This document shows positions 1 to 8,487 of a DNA stretch of 64,000 bases, one piece after another (positions within the stretch are counted from its first letter, which is position 1; each line of letters begins with the position of its first letter). The translations under genes were made by a program, and so were the position numbers. The notes beneath the pieces were generated by a model, which worked only from the letters and a program-made list of their open reading frames with translations, did not search any database and was not told the origin of the DNA. The stretch is from Microlunatus lacustris (GTDB taxonomy: Bacteria; Actinomycetota; Actinomycetes; Propionibacteriales; Propionibacteriaceae), in assembly GCA_039527025.1 (NCBI GenBank), contig BAAAJN010000001.1:605370-669369 (forward strand), given 5' to 3'.

Positions 1-9
1 GCTAGGTCA

Positions 10-1401
10 TTGGGCGAGAACACCCCGCCGGGCGCCGGTCCCGGCGGTCCCGGCCGCGCTGGACCTGAGGACCAGTACTGGGCCCCGTCCGGCGGACCGC
101 AGCCCGAGCCCCCGCCCCTGCCGGTGAGGTCGTGGGACCGTCCCGACCCCTGGGTCCCGCGCGGCCCCGGCTTCGACCAGCGGCCGCCGACCGCGCCGGT
201 GCCACCCCCGACCAGCCCACCGCCGTGGGGGCCGCCCGCACCCTTCTACCCGCCGCCCGAACCCGCGGTCGCCGGGTCCACCGCGCTGGCCGGCGGCTCG
301 CCGCGGCGCGGCAACCGAATCGGACCCGTCATCGCCCTGGCCGCGGCGACCGCCCTGGTGGTCGGCGGCGGCGCCGGCTACGGCGGCTCCCTGCTCGCCG
401 GCCGCGCGGTGGCCGACCCGGTGGTGGCCAGCAGCGCGCCGCCCTCCCCGGCCGGCCCCGGCAGCAGCGGCAGCGCCAGCCCCCTGCCCGCCCCACCGCC
501 GCAGGTCGACACCGTCGAGGTGGCGAAGCGGGTGCTGCCCGGAACCGTGATGATCCAGACCGGCAGCTCGACCGGGTCGGGCTTCGTGCTCGACTCCGCC
601 GGTCGGATCATGACCAACAACCACGTCGTGGCCAGTGCCGCCGACGGTGGCCGGATCCGCGTCATCTTCTCCGACGGCCGTCGGCAGAACGCGACGCTGG
701 TGGGTCGTAGCCCCTCCTACGACCTGGCGGTGATCAAGGTCCGGGGCTCCGACGAGCTCGAGCCGCTGCCGTTCGGCGACTCCGAGGCCATCGAGGTCGG
801 GCAGCCGGTGATCGCCGTCGGGGCGCCCCTGGGGCTCCCCGGCACCGTCACCCAGGGCATCGTCAGCGCCCAGGACCGTCCCGTCGTGGTGGGCGGGGGC
901 TCCGACGCCGACGCCCCGACCGCCTACATCAACGCGATCCAGACCGACGCCCCGATCAACCCCGGCAACTCCGGCGGTCCGCTGGTCGACGCCGCGGGCC
1001 GGGTGATCGGCGTCAACTCCGCCATCCTCACCCTGGGCTCCGGCCAGGGCCAGACCGGGAACATCGGCCTCGGCTTCGCCATCCCCGTCGACCAGGCCCG
1101 TCAGATCGGCGAGCAGCTCGTCGAGAAGGGCAAGGCCAGCTACCCCGTGATCGGCGCCACCGTGCAGGACTCCGGCTCCGGCGTGCGGCTGCAGACGGTG
1201 GAGGGCGACGGTCCCGCCGCCGACGCGGGGCTGCGCGAGGGTGACGTGATCACCAGGATCGACGACCAGCAGGTGCGGACGATGGAGGAGCTGATCGTCA
1301 CCATCCGCACCCGACGCCCGGGCGAGCGCGTGGTGCTCGACTACACTCGCGGCTCGGCCGACCGGTCGGCGAGGGTCACGTTGGGCAGCAAGGAGGGGTG
1401 A
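10..1401 (+). CDS. htrA: HtrA/DegP-like membrane-anchored serine protease with PDZ domain (5' end may lie outside the window)
   Basis: Trypsin-like S1C protease, expected to act outside the membrane on misfolded envelope proteins. Counting from the TTG at 10, residues 1-95 are proline-rich and cytosolic, a glycine/alanine-rich membrane segment follows at about 100-125, then the protease domain. The triad is visible: His205 in NNHVV, Asp238 in YDLAV and Ser321 in GNSGG. A PDZ domain follows at about 375-460 (GLREGDVITRID). The frame stays open to base 1, so the true start may be upstream; the TTG has no clear ribosome site. The stop overlaps the tatB leader. In mycobacteria this gene follows sigE and rseA and precedes tatB, so membership of an envelope-stress regulon is plausible here but cannot be seen. 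Confidence 0.9.
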   Translation: MGENTPPGAGPGGPGRAGPEDQYWAPSGGPQPEPPPLPVRSWDRPDPWVPRGPGFDQRPPTAPVPPPTSPPPWGPPAPFYPPPEPAVAGSTALAGGSPRRGNRIGPVIALAAATALVVGGGAGYGGSLLAGRAVADPVVASSAPPSPAGPGSSGSASPLPAPPPQVDTVEVAKRVLPGTVMIQTGSSTGSGFVLDSAGRIMTNNHVVASAADGGRIRVIFSDGRRQNATLVGRSPSYDLAVIKVRGSDELEPLPFGDSEAIEVGQPVIAVGAPLGLPGTVTQGIVSAQDRPVVVGGGSDADAPTAYINAIQTDAPINPGNSGGPLVDAAGRVIGVNSAILTLGSGQGQTGNIGLGFAIPVDQARQIGEQLVEKGKASYPVIGATVQDSGSGVRLQTVEGDGPAADAGLREGDVITRIDDQQVRTMEELIVTIRTRRPGERVVLDYTRGSADRSARVTLGSKEG

Positions 1402-1403
1402 GC

Positions 1404-1832
1404 ATGACGCCGATGCTGCTCGACATCAACGGGCCCGAGTTCCTCCTGCTGCTGGTCATCGCCGTCGTGCTGTTCGGCCCCGAGCGGCTGCCGGACCTGG
1501 CCCGCAAGGCGGCGCGGGTCGTGCAGTACGTGCGCACCATCGCCGGCACCGCGCAGGAGCAGCTGACCAAGGAGCTGGGGCCCGGCTTCGAGGACGTCGA
1601 CATGCGCGACCTCAACCCGAAAGCGTTCATCCAGAAGCACCTGCTGGACGACGTCGACCCGATCGTCGCCGACGTCAAGGCCGAGATCAAGGGTGTCACC
1701 GCCGCGGTGAGCGACGAGCCGACCGACGTCGCCGACGCCATCAACGGCGTCAAGGGCGAGGAGCCCGAGACCGTGGGGGCCGCCGCCGGCCCGGCCCGCG
1801 TGCTCACCCCGTTCGACCCCGACGCCACCTGA
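1404..1832 (+). CDS. tatB: Twin-arginine translocase subunit TatB
   Basis: TatB of the Sec-independent export complex. It has one N-terminal membrane helix (EFLLLLVIAVVLFGPERLP) with the diagnostic FGPERLP hinge, then an amphipathic helix and an acidic, variable C-terminal tail; 142 residues is normal for actinobacteria. I chose ATG 1404 because AGGAGG at 1391-1396 sits 7 nt upstream. A GTG at 1398 overlaps the htrA stop but lies too close to that ribosome site. It is co-transcribed with the HtrA-like protease, and tatA and tatC are not in this window. A strong hairpin follows the stop. Confidence 0.93.
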   Translation: MTPMLLDINGPEFLLLLVIAVVLFGPERLPDLARKAARVVQYVRTIAGTAQEQLTKELGPGFEDVDMRDLNPKAFIQKHLLDDVDPIVADVKAEIKGVTAAVSDEPTDVADAINGVKGEEPETVGAAAGPARVLTPFDPDAT

Positions 1833-1865
1833 ACGTCGCCCGTCCAGGTGCGGGACGGGCGACGT
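1833..1865. terminator. Bidirectional hairpin between tatB and mrp
   Basis: Perfect 13-bp inverted repeat (ACGTCGCCCGTCC, 7-nt loop, complement) in the 39-bp gap between the convergent tatB and mrp genes. There is no T-tract, as is common in high-GC actinobacteria. It could serve both genes. Confidence 0.75.
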
Positions 1866-1871
1866 CGCGGG

Positions 1872-3050
1872 TCAGCGGCCGGCCGGGGCCAGTCCCAGCT
1901 GGCGACCGAGCAGGTTGCGCCCGCGCCGGTCCAGCCCGGTGGCCAGGTCGGCGAGCGCCTTGGCCGAGGGCTGCTCGGGTGCGGTGCTGACCACCGGCGT
2001 GCCCTCGTCGCCGCCGGCCCGCAGCTGCGGGTCGAGCGGCACCTGCGCCAGCAGCGGGACGTCGTAGCCGAGCCGGGTGCTGAGCCCGGTCGCGGTGTCC
2101 TGGCCGCCGCCGTGGCCGAAGACCTCGTGCCGCTGCTCCTCCCCGCAGTGCGGGCAGGTGACGGCGAGGTAGGACATGTTCTCCACCACGCCGATGACCC
2201 GCTGGTTCATCATCGAGGCCATGGTGCCGGCGCGCTCGGCCACCTCGGCGGCCGCCGCCTGGGGCGTGGTGACCACCAGGACCTCCGCGTTCGGCAGCTT
2301 CTGGCCCAGGGAGATGGCGACGTCGCCGGTGCCGGGCGGCAGGTCCAGCAGCAGGTAGTCCAGGTCGCCCCAGTACACGTCGGCCAGCATCTGGGTCAGC
2401 GCCCGGTCCAGGATCGGCCCGCGCCAGGCGATCACCTGGTCCCGCCGCGGCTTGAGCATGCCGATCGACATCACCTTGAGGCCGTTGCTGGGCACCGGCA
2501 GGATCATGTCCTCGACGGAGGTGGGGCGGGCGTCGGCGATGCCGAGCATGGCCGGCACCGAGTGGCCGTAGATGTCGGCGTCCAGCACGCCGACGCGCCG
2601 GCCGGCCGCAGCCAGCGCGAGGGCCAGGTTCACCGTCACCGAGGACTTGCCCACCCCGCCCTTGCCCGAGGCGACCGCGATCACCTTGGTCAGCGAGTCC
2701 GGCCGGGCGAAGGGGATCTCCCGATCGGTCTGGCCACCCTTGAGCTGCTCGCGCAGCGCCACCCGCTGCTCGTCGCTCATCACCCCCAGGTCCACCCGGA
2801 CCCCGGTGACGCCCTCGACCGCCGACACCGCTGCGGTGACCTCGCGGGTCAGCGTGTCCTTCATCGGGCACCCCGACACCGTCAGCAGCACCTCGACCCG
2901 GACCTGGCCAGTCGCGTCGACCTCGACGGCGGCGACCATGCCGAGCTCGGTGATCGGCTTCTTGATCTCGGGGTCGTCGACGCGCGCGAGAGCCGCGTGG
3001 ACCGGGGGCAGCAGAGGGGAGTCGAGGACAGGGGCCTGGGCGTCGAGCAT
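1872..3050 (-). CDS. mrp: Mrp/NBP35-family iron-sulfur carrier P-loop ATPase
   Basis: Scaffold or carrier ATPase for Fe-S cluster assembly in the cytosol. Residues 1-90 form a DUF59/MIP18-type domain (VDDPEIKKPITELGMV). A deviant Walker A (GKGGVGKSS) at about residue 130 opens the ParA/MinD-like ATPase domain, and a CPHC pair at about residue 297 is the expected cluster-binding CXXC. 392 residues fits the family. The ATG at 3050 is preceded by TAGGCT ending 7 nt away, so the mRNA may be leaderless. It is convergent with tatB, and the neighbouring DUF1003 and MgtE/CBS genes on the same strand reproduce the order known in mycobacteria. Confidence 0.93.
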   Translation of the reverse strand: MLDAQAPVLDSPLLPPVHAALARVDDPEIKKPITELGMVAAVEVDATGQVRVEVLLTVSGCPMKDTLTREVTAAVSAVEGVTGVRVDLGVMSDEQRVALREQLKGGQTDREIPFARPDSLTKVIAVASGKGGVGKSSVTVNLALALAAAGRRVGVLDADIYGHSVPAMLGIADARPTSVEDMILPVPSNGLKVMSIGMLKPRRDQVIAWRGPILDRALTQMLADVYWGDLDYLLLDLPPGTGDVAISLGQKLPNAEVLVVTTPQAAAAEVAERAGTMASMMNQRVIGVVENMSYLAVTCPHCGEEQRHEVFGHGGGQDTATGLSTRLGYDVPLLAQVPLDPQLRAGGDEGTPVVSTAPEQPSAKALADLATGLDRRGRNLLGRQLGLAPAGR

Positions 3051-3074
3051 GGACCCAAGCCTAGGCGAGCCTGC

Positions 3075-3644
3075 TCAGCGCTCCCGCCGGTCCGCCGAGC
3101 TGGGACTGCCCAGCCGGCTGGACGCCCCGTCGCGGCCCTCCTCGGCAGCGGTGTCCAGCTCGGCCAGCATGGTCCGCAGCTCCGAGCGCAGCTCCGAGCG
3201 CACGTAGTCCCGGGTGGCCAGCTCCCCAACGGAGTTGCGCAGGCTGGCGATCTCCCGGGCCAGGAAATCCATGTCCGCGCGGCTCTGGGCGGCCTGCTCG
3301 CGGTCGGCGTCCAGGCCCACCCGGTCGCGGGCCTCCTGCCGGTACTGGGCCAGCAGGATCAGCGGCGCGGCGTAGGAGGCCTGCAGCGACAGGATCAGGG
3401 TCAAGAAGATGAAGGGGTACAGGTCGAACTGGGGTCGCTCGGGGCCGGCGGGGACGTTCCACAGCACCCAGACGATGACGATCATCGACATCCAGGCCAG
3501 GAACCGGGCCGTGCCCATGAACCGGGCGAAGCCCTCGGCGAACTGGCCGAAGCGGTCCCGGTCCATGGTGACCCGGGGCAGGGCGAACCGACGGCGGGCG
3601 CCCGGGGTGTTCAGCCGCTGCGACGCGCGCTCAGCCCTGGCCAC
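3075..3644 (-). CDS. DUF1003 family membrane protein
   Basis: Small inner-membrane protein of unknown function. Two hydrophobic segments lie at about residues 40-65 (FMGTARFLAWMSMIVIVWVL) and 75-105 (FDLYPFIFLTLILSLQASYA), matching the DUF1003 core. A charged helical tail with arginine and glutamate heptads follows to residue 189. Its start lies 14 bp inside the 3' end of the upstream MgtE/CBS gene, so translation is probably coupled. The pairing of DUF1003 with an MgtE-N/CBS protein is conserved in actinobacteria, which suggests a shared role in ion homeostasis. That role is inference. Confidence 0.88.
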   Translation of the reverse strand: MARAERASQRLNTPGARRRFALPRVTMDRDRFGQFAEGFARFMGTARFLAWMSMIVIVWVLWNVPAGPERPQFDLYPFIFLTLILSLQASYAAPLILLAQYRQEARDRVGLDADREQAAQSRADMDFLAREIASLRNSVGELATRDYVRSELRSELRTMLAELDTAAEEGRDGASSRLGSPSSADRRER

Positions 3645-4932
3645 GGTCCACCTCCGGGCCGTTCGCGACGGTGACCGCGGACTGGGAGTCCAGCTGGGTG
3701 CCGCGCCAGTCCTCCGGCAGCACGTGGTCCAGCACGTCGTCGACGGTGACCGCGCCGATCAGGCGGTGCTCGCCGTCGATGACGGGGGCGTTGACCAGGT
3801 TGTAGGTGGCGAAGTACCGGCTGACCGCGTGCAAGTTGGCCCCGGCGGCCAGCGGCTCGAGGTCGCTGTCGACCAGCGCCGAGACCAGGGTCGAGGGAGG
3901 TTCACGCAGCAGCCGTTGGAAGTGCACCGGGCCGAGGAGGCGGCCGGTCGGGGTCTCCAGCGGCGACCGGCAGACGTAGACCATGCAGGCCAGCGCGGGG
4001 GTGAGTTCGGCGTCGCGGACCCGGGCGAGCGCCTCGGCCACCGTCGCGTCGGGCGGCAGCACCACCGGGTCCGGGGTCATCATCCCGCCCGCGGTGAACT
4101 CGGCGTAGTTGAGCAGCCGCCGGACGTCCTTGGCGTCCTCGGGCTGCATCCGGGCGAGCAGGATCTCGGCCAGCTCGGGAGCCAGCTCGGCGATCAGGTC
4201 CGCGGCGTCGTCGCGGTCCATCTCCTCCAGCACGTCAGCAGCCCGGTCGGTGTCCAGCTCGGTGATCAGCGCGACCTGCTCGTCCTCGGGCAGCTCCTCG
4301 AGCGCGTCGGCGAGCCGGCCGTCGTCCAGCGCGGAGGCGATCTCGGCCCGGCGCTCGGGGGACATGTCGTGCAGCTCGCGGGCCACGTCGGCCGGTTTCA
4401 TGTCCTCCATCTGCGCGAGCAGCTGCTCGGTGCCCTGGCCGTGCTCCACCCGCAGCATGTCGACCTCGGACCAGTCGACGATCGAGGTGTGGCCCCGGCG
4501 GGCGAAGCGGGCGGCTTTGACCACCTCGCGCAGCGCCACCTCCGAGAGCACCCAGTCGTGGCTGCGGACCGGTCGCATGGCCACGTCGAAGATCACCGCG
4601 GGCGCCGCCTGGTCGAGCCGGCGGACGGTGAGGTCGAACAGGTCGTCGATGACCAGCATCTCGGACTCCCGGCGCTCGAAGCGGCGCGTGCCGACCGGGC
4701 CGGTGATCACCAGCTGCACCGCGTCGACGCGGGTCACCCAGGCCATCGGCACGAACACCCGGTGCCGGGCGAAGGCCTCGACGACCAGGCCCTTCACCCG
4801 CGGCGGGCGGCCGGCGGCCCGCCGCTGGATGACCACGTCGCGGACCTTGCCGGCCTGGTCCCCGGCCTCGTCGAGCACCGGCAGACCACGGATGCGGGAG
4901 ATGAAGACCGAGGTCGCGCTGGAGGGGGCCAC
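3631..4932 (-). CDS. PRC-barrel / MgtE N-terminal / CBS-domain protein (transport domain absent)
   Basis: Cytosolic regulatory-type protein of 433 residues. A PRC-barrel-like N-terminus (FISRIRGLPVLDEAGDQAGK) is followed by an MgtE intracellular domain at about 150-290, with its repeated (D/E)-rich helices (LEELPEDEQVALITELD). Two CBS motifs follow at about 300-420. The membrane domain of true MgtE magnesium channels is missing, so it is not a transporter alone. It may sense Mg2+ or nucleotides and act with the DUF1003 partner; this is inferred from the operon. The GTG start at 4932 lies 6 nt after GATAAT, so a leaderless transcript is possible. Confidence 0.87.
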   Translation of the reverse strand: MAPSSATSVFISRIRGLPVLDEAGDQAGKVRDVVIQRRAAGRPPRVKGLVVEAFARHRVFVPMAWVTRVDAVQLVITGPVGTRRFERRESEMLVIDDLFDLTVRRLDQAAPAVIFDVAMRPVRSHDWVLSEVALREVVKAARFARRGHTSIVDWSEVDMLRVEHGQGTEQLLAQMEDMKPADVARELHDMSPERRAEIASALDDGRLADALEELPEDEQVALITELDTDRAADVLEEMDRDDAADLIAELAPELAEILLARMQPEDAKDVRRLLNYAEFTAGGMMTPDPVVLPPDATVAEALARVRDAELTPALACMVYVCRSPLETPTGRLLGPVHFQRLLREPPSTLVSALVDSDLEPLAAGANLHAVSRYFATYNLVNAPVIDGEHRLIGAVTVDDVLDHVLPEDWRGTQLDSQSAVTVANGPEVDRGQG

Positions 4933-4991
4933 GCGTCGATTATCAACCAGCCCGCCACCACCTCCTGGATCTGCTCGTCGCCCGGGCGGGG

Positions 4992-6011
4992 TCAGGCGCG
5001 GCGGTGCGGGTCGACGTGCACCTTCGGCCCGGGTCCCGCGCCGGCCGGCCGGCCGCCCGCGAGCACCGCGGCCACCCCGTCCAGGCCGACGACCGCCGCC
5101 ACCAGCGGGTCGGGGACCACCTCCCCGGCGGTGTACCAGGCGATCGCGCCGTCCAGACCGGACGAGGCGCCCAGCAGCGCCGTCACGTGCAGGTCCTTGT
5201 AGACGAGGTCGCGGCTGTCCAGCGTGCTCGGGGTGGGGGACAGCCCGATCAGCACGACGTGCCCGGCCGGCTGGGCCAGCCGGACGGCCGTGGCCGGGCT
5301 GGTCGGGCCGGTGCTGGCGTCGATCACCGCTCGGAACCGGGAGTCCTCACCCAGCTGGGACGGGTCGACGCCCTCGGCCCCGAACCCGGCGGCCAGGGCC
5401 AGCGCCTCCGGTCGCGGGTCGGCCACCACCACGCGCGCCCCGTGCACGGCGGCGAAGGCCGCGGCCAGCAGGCCGATGGTGCCCGCGCCCAGCACCAGCA
5501 CCTCCTCACCGCCCTCCAGGTGGGCGGCCCGCACCGCCCGCAGCGCGTTGCCGCCCGGCTCCACCAGCGCCCCGGCGGCCGGCGTCAGCTGCTCGGGGAT
5601 GGCGTGCAGGGCCGAGGCGGGCAGTGCCAGCCGCTCGGCCAGCGCACCGGGCTGGTCGCCGCGGACGCCGATCTCGGTCCGGTCGGCGCAGACGTGGTGG
5701 CGGCCGGAGCGGCAGAGCGCGCAGCGGCCGCAGCCCAGCATCGTGTCCCCGACGACCCGACGGCCCAGCCAGGCGCGGTCGACGCCGGCGCCCAGCGCGC
5801 GGACCCGCCCGCACCACTCGTGCCCGGGCCGGATCGGGTAGCGGGTGGCGCCCTCGGCGATGTAGGCGAGCTGGCCGTGGAAGAGCTCGACGTCGGTGCC
5901 GCAGACCCCGGCCCGCTCCACCTCGACGACGACCTCGCCGCCGCGCGCACGTGGGCTGGGGACGTCAGCCACCTCGGCCCGGCCGGGGGCGGTCATCAGC
6001 AGGGCCCGCAT
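4992..6011 (-). CDS. Zinc-binding alcohol/polyol dehydrogenase family protein
   Basis: Medium-chain NAD(P)-dependent dehydrogenase of the sorbitol/threonine/glucose dehydrogenase type. The catalytic zinc site shows as CGTDVELFHG near residue 38 and GHEWCGRV near residue 64. A structural-zinc cluster CGRCALCRSGRHHVC follows at about 95-109. The Rossmann motif is GAGTIG near residue 176. Length is normal (339 residues). Its start codon is only 32 bp from that of the divergent IlvD/Edd dehydratase, which suggests a joint sugar or sugar-acid oxidation pathway. The substrate cannot be read from the sequence. TAGGAT lies 6 nt before the ATG, so the mRNA is probably leaderless. Confidence 0.88.
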   Translation of the reverse strand: MRALLMTAPGRAEVADVPSPRARGGEVVVEVERAGVCGTDVELFHGQLAYIAEGATRYPIRPGHEWCGRVRALGAGVDRAWLGRRVVGDTMLGCGRCALCRSGRHHVCADRTEIGVRGDQPGALAERLALPASALHAIPEQLTPAAGALVEPGGNALRAVRAAHLEGGEEVLVLGAGTIGLLAAAFAAVHGARVVVADPRPEALALAAGFGAEGVDPSQLGEDSRFRAVIDASTGPTSPATAVRLAQPAGHVVLIGLSPTPSTLDSRDLVYKDLHVTALLGASSGLDGAIAWYTAGEVVPDPLVAAVVGLDGVAAVLAGGRPAGAGPGPKVHVDPHRRA

Positions 6012-6043
6012 GCGCAGATCCTAGGGGCGACTAGGGTGCGGAG
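6012..6043. promoter_or_regulatory. Divergent, mutually overlapping leaderless promoters
   Basis: The 32-bp gap holds TAGGGT (6032-6037) 6 nt before the plus ATG at 6044 and, on the minus strand, TAGGAT (6018-6023) 6 nt before the ATG at 6011. If transcription starts at each A of ATG, each -35 region falls on the start of the opposite gene, so the two polymerases would compete for the same DNA. Confidence 0.7.
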
Positions 6044-7759
6044 ATGCGCAGCGACGCCTGGTACGCCGACGCGGGCGGGAACGTCCGCGACGCCTACATC
6101 CACCGGGCCTGGATGCGCCGCGGCACCCCCGAGGACTCCTTCGACGGCCGCCCGCACATCGCCATCGCCAACACCGCCTCGGACCTGACCCCCTGCAACG
6201 CGCACCTCGACGAGGTGGCCGCCGCGGTCAAGGCCGGCGTCTGGGAGGCCGGCGGGGTGCCGCACAACCTGCCGGTGATGTCGATCGGGGAGACGCTGGT
6301 CCGGCCCACCTCCATGCTCTGGCGCAACCTCGCCGCCATGTCCATCGAGGAGATGCTGCGGGCCAACCCGGTGGACGGGGTGGTGCTGCTGGGCGGCTGC
6401 GACAAGACCATCCCCGCGCTGCTGATGGCCGCGGCGTCGGTGGACCTGCCGGCCGTGGTCGTGCCCGGTGGCCCGATGCTCACCGGCCACTTCCGCGGCC
6501 AGCCGCTGGGCTGCGGCACCGACGTCTGGCGGCTCTCGGAGGAGGTGCGGGCCGGCACGCTCAGCGCCCGCGACTTCACCGCGTCGGAGTCGTCGATGAT
6601 CCGCAGCAAGGGCCACTGCAACACGATGGGCACGGCCTCGACGATGGCCTGCCTGGCCGAGGCGCTGGGCATGACGCTGCCCGGCTTCGCCGGCACCCCC
6701 GCGGCCGACGCCCGGCTGCTGGCGCTGTCCCACGCGACCGGCCGGCTGGCCGTCGACCTGGTGCACCGTGACCACCGGCCCAGCGCCGTGCTGACCGCGG
6801 AGGCCTTCGCCAACGCCATCGTCACGCTGGCCGTCGTCGGGGGCTCCACGAACGCGGTCGTGCACCTGCTGGCCCTGGCCGGACGGCTGGGCGTCCCGCT
6901 GCAGCTCGACGACTTCGACCGGATCGGGCACGAGGTTCCGCTGCTGGTCGACCTGCAGCCGTCGGGCCGGCACCTGATGGACGACTTCTACCGGGCCGGG
7001 GGGCTCCGGGCGGCGCTCGCCGAGGTCACCGACCTGCTCGCGCCGGAGGCGGTCACCGTGACGGGGGAGCGGTTCGTCGACACCCTGGCCGACTCGCCCG
7101 TGTGGGACGCCGACGTCATCGCCCCGCGGGAGGCGCCGCTGATCGAGGCGGCCGGGATCGCGGTGCTGCACGGCAACCTGGCGCCCGACGGGGCGATCAT
7201 CAAGCCCGCCGCCGCCTCGCCCGCGCTGCTCGTGCACCGCGGGCCCGCCGTCGTCTTCGACAGCATCGAGGACGCGCACGCCCAGCTCGAGGACCCCGAC
7301 CTCGACGTCACCGCCGACTCGGTGCTGGTGCTCCGCGGCTGCGGCCCGCGCGGCTACCCGGGGATGCCTGAGGTGGGCAACCTGCCGATCCCGCGCCGGC
7401 TGGTGGAGCTGGGGGTCCGCGACATGGTGCGGATCAGCGACGCCCGGATGAGCGGCACCGCCTACGGCACCGTCGTGCTGCACGTCGCCCCCGAGGCGGC
7501 GGCCGGCGGCCCGCTGGCCCGGCTGCGGACCGGCGACGTCGTCGTCCTCGACGTGCCGGCCCGGACCCTGGACGCCGAGGTGGACCCGCAGGAGTGGGCG
7601 GCCCGCACGCCGTCGGCCGCCTCCGCCGAGGCCTACGCGCGCCCGCTGCGGGGCTGGGAGCGTCTCTACGTCGACCACGTGCTGCAGGCCGACCACGGGG
7701 CCGATCTCGACTTCCTCGTCGGCCGGAGCGGATCGGAGGTGAGCCGTGAGTCGCACTGA
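6044..7759 (+). CDS. IlvD/Edd family dehydratase, probably a sugar-acid dehydratase
   Basis: Iron-sulfur dehydratase related to dihydroxy-acid and phosphogluconate dehydratases. The three cluster cysteines are visible: Cys51 in TPCN, Cys119 in GGCDKT and Cys192 in GHCNTMG. The stretch PHNLPVMSIGETLVRPTSML resembles the L-arabinonate/D-xylonate/galactonate branch more than IlvD proper. At 571 residues it is full length. It is divergent from a zinc dehydrogenase and overlaps the following VOC gene by 14 bp. Together they suggest a non-phosphorylating sugar-acid route, but specificity is inferred. Transcription is probably leaderless (TAGGGT, 6-nt spacing). Confidence 0.88.
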   Translation: MRSDAWYADAGGNVRDAYIHRAWMRRGTPEDSFDGRPHIAIANTASDLTPCNAHLDEVAAAVKAGVWEAGGVPHNLPVMSIGETLVRPTSMLWRNLAAMSIEEMLRANPVDGVVLLGGCDKTIPALLMAAASVDLPAVVVPGGPMLTGHFRGQPLGCGTDVWRLSEEVRAGTLSARDFTASESSMIRSKGHCNTMGTASTMACLAEALGMTLPGFAGTPAADARLLALSHATGRLAVDLVHRDHRPSAVLTAEAFANAIVTLAVVGGSTNAVVHLLALAGRLGVPLQLDDFDRIGHEVPLLVDLQPSGRHLMDDFYRAGGLRAALAEVTDLLAPEAVTVTGERFVDTLADSPVWDADVIAPREAPLIEAAGIAVLHGNLAPDGAIIKPAAASPALLVHRGPAVVFDSIEDAHAQLEDPDLDVTADSVLVLRGCGPRGYPGMPEVGNLPIPRRLVELGVRDMVRISDARMSGTAYGTVVLHVAPEAAAGGPLARLRTGDVVVLDVPARTLDAEVDPQEWAARTPSAASAEAYARPLRGWERLYVDHVLQADHGADLDFLVGRSGSEVSRESH

Positions 7760-8435
7760 CGTGCCGCCCGGCCGGCTGCGCTACAAGGACCTGTGCGTCG
7801 ACGCCGTCGACGCCGCCCGGATGTGCCGCTTCTGGGCCAGCGCGCTCGGGCTCACGGCCGAGATGCGCGGGGACAACGCCATCCTGGCCGACGACGTGCC
7901 CGAGCACACGCTGTGGGTGAACCAGGTCCCCGAGCCGGTCACCGCGAAGCAGCGGGTGCACCTCGACCTGCACGTCGCGGCAGTGGACGACCTCGTCCGG
8001 CTCGGGGCGGAGGTGGTCGACGACACCCTGCCCTGGACGCTGATGAAGGATCCCGAGGGCGGCGAGCTCTGCGCGTTCCTGCGGGACCCGGACCGGCTGC
8101 CCCGGTACCGGTTGTACGAACTGTGCGTGGACAGCGGGGACGCGGAGCGGATCGCGCGCTGGTGGGCTGCCCGCTTCGGGGTCGGGGTGGAGCACTCGAC
8201 GGAGGGCGACTTCTGCTGGCTGGAGCGGGTGCCGGGGATGCCGTGGCCGATGGTGTTCGGCAACGTGCCCGAGCCCAAGACGGTCAAGAACCGGGTGCAC
8301 TGGGACGTGTGGGGCGACACCCAGGACGCCGTCGCAGCCGGGGCGACGCTGCTGCGCGCCGAGGACGACGACATCCGCTGGGACGTCCTGGCCGATCCCG
8401 ACGGCAACGAGTTCTGCGTCTTCGACGTCGAGTAG
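7746..8435 (+). CDS. Two-domain VOC (glyoxalase-like) protein
   Basis: The 229-residue protein is two tandem glyoxalase-6-like halves, about 1-115 and 118-229. Each starts with a YKDLCVD/YELCVD strand and ends in a D(P)xGxE(F/L)C motif (DPEGGELCAF; DPDGNEFCVF), the signature of an internal duplication. Such proteins bind a metal or a small ligand; no substrate can be assigned. The GTG start is supported by GGAGG at 7735-7739 with 6-nt spacing and overlaps the dehydratase stop by 14 bp, so it belongs to that operon. Confidence 0.85.
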   Translation: MSRTDVPPGRLRYKDLCVDAVDAARMCRFWASALGLTAEMRGDNAILADDVPEHTLWVNQVPEPVTAKQRVHLDLHVAAVDDLVRLGAEVVDDTLPWTLMKDPEGGELCAFLRDPDRLPRYRLYELCVDSGDAERIARWWAARFGVGVEHSTEGDFCWLERVPGMPWPMVFGNVPEPKTVKNRVHWDVWGDTQDAVAAGATLLRAEDDDIRWDVLADPDGNEFCVFDVE

Positions 8436-8487
8436 CGCCCGCCCCTTGGTCAGGGTGAGCGGCCCCGGGGCCGACCACAGGAGTCCC

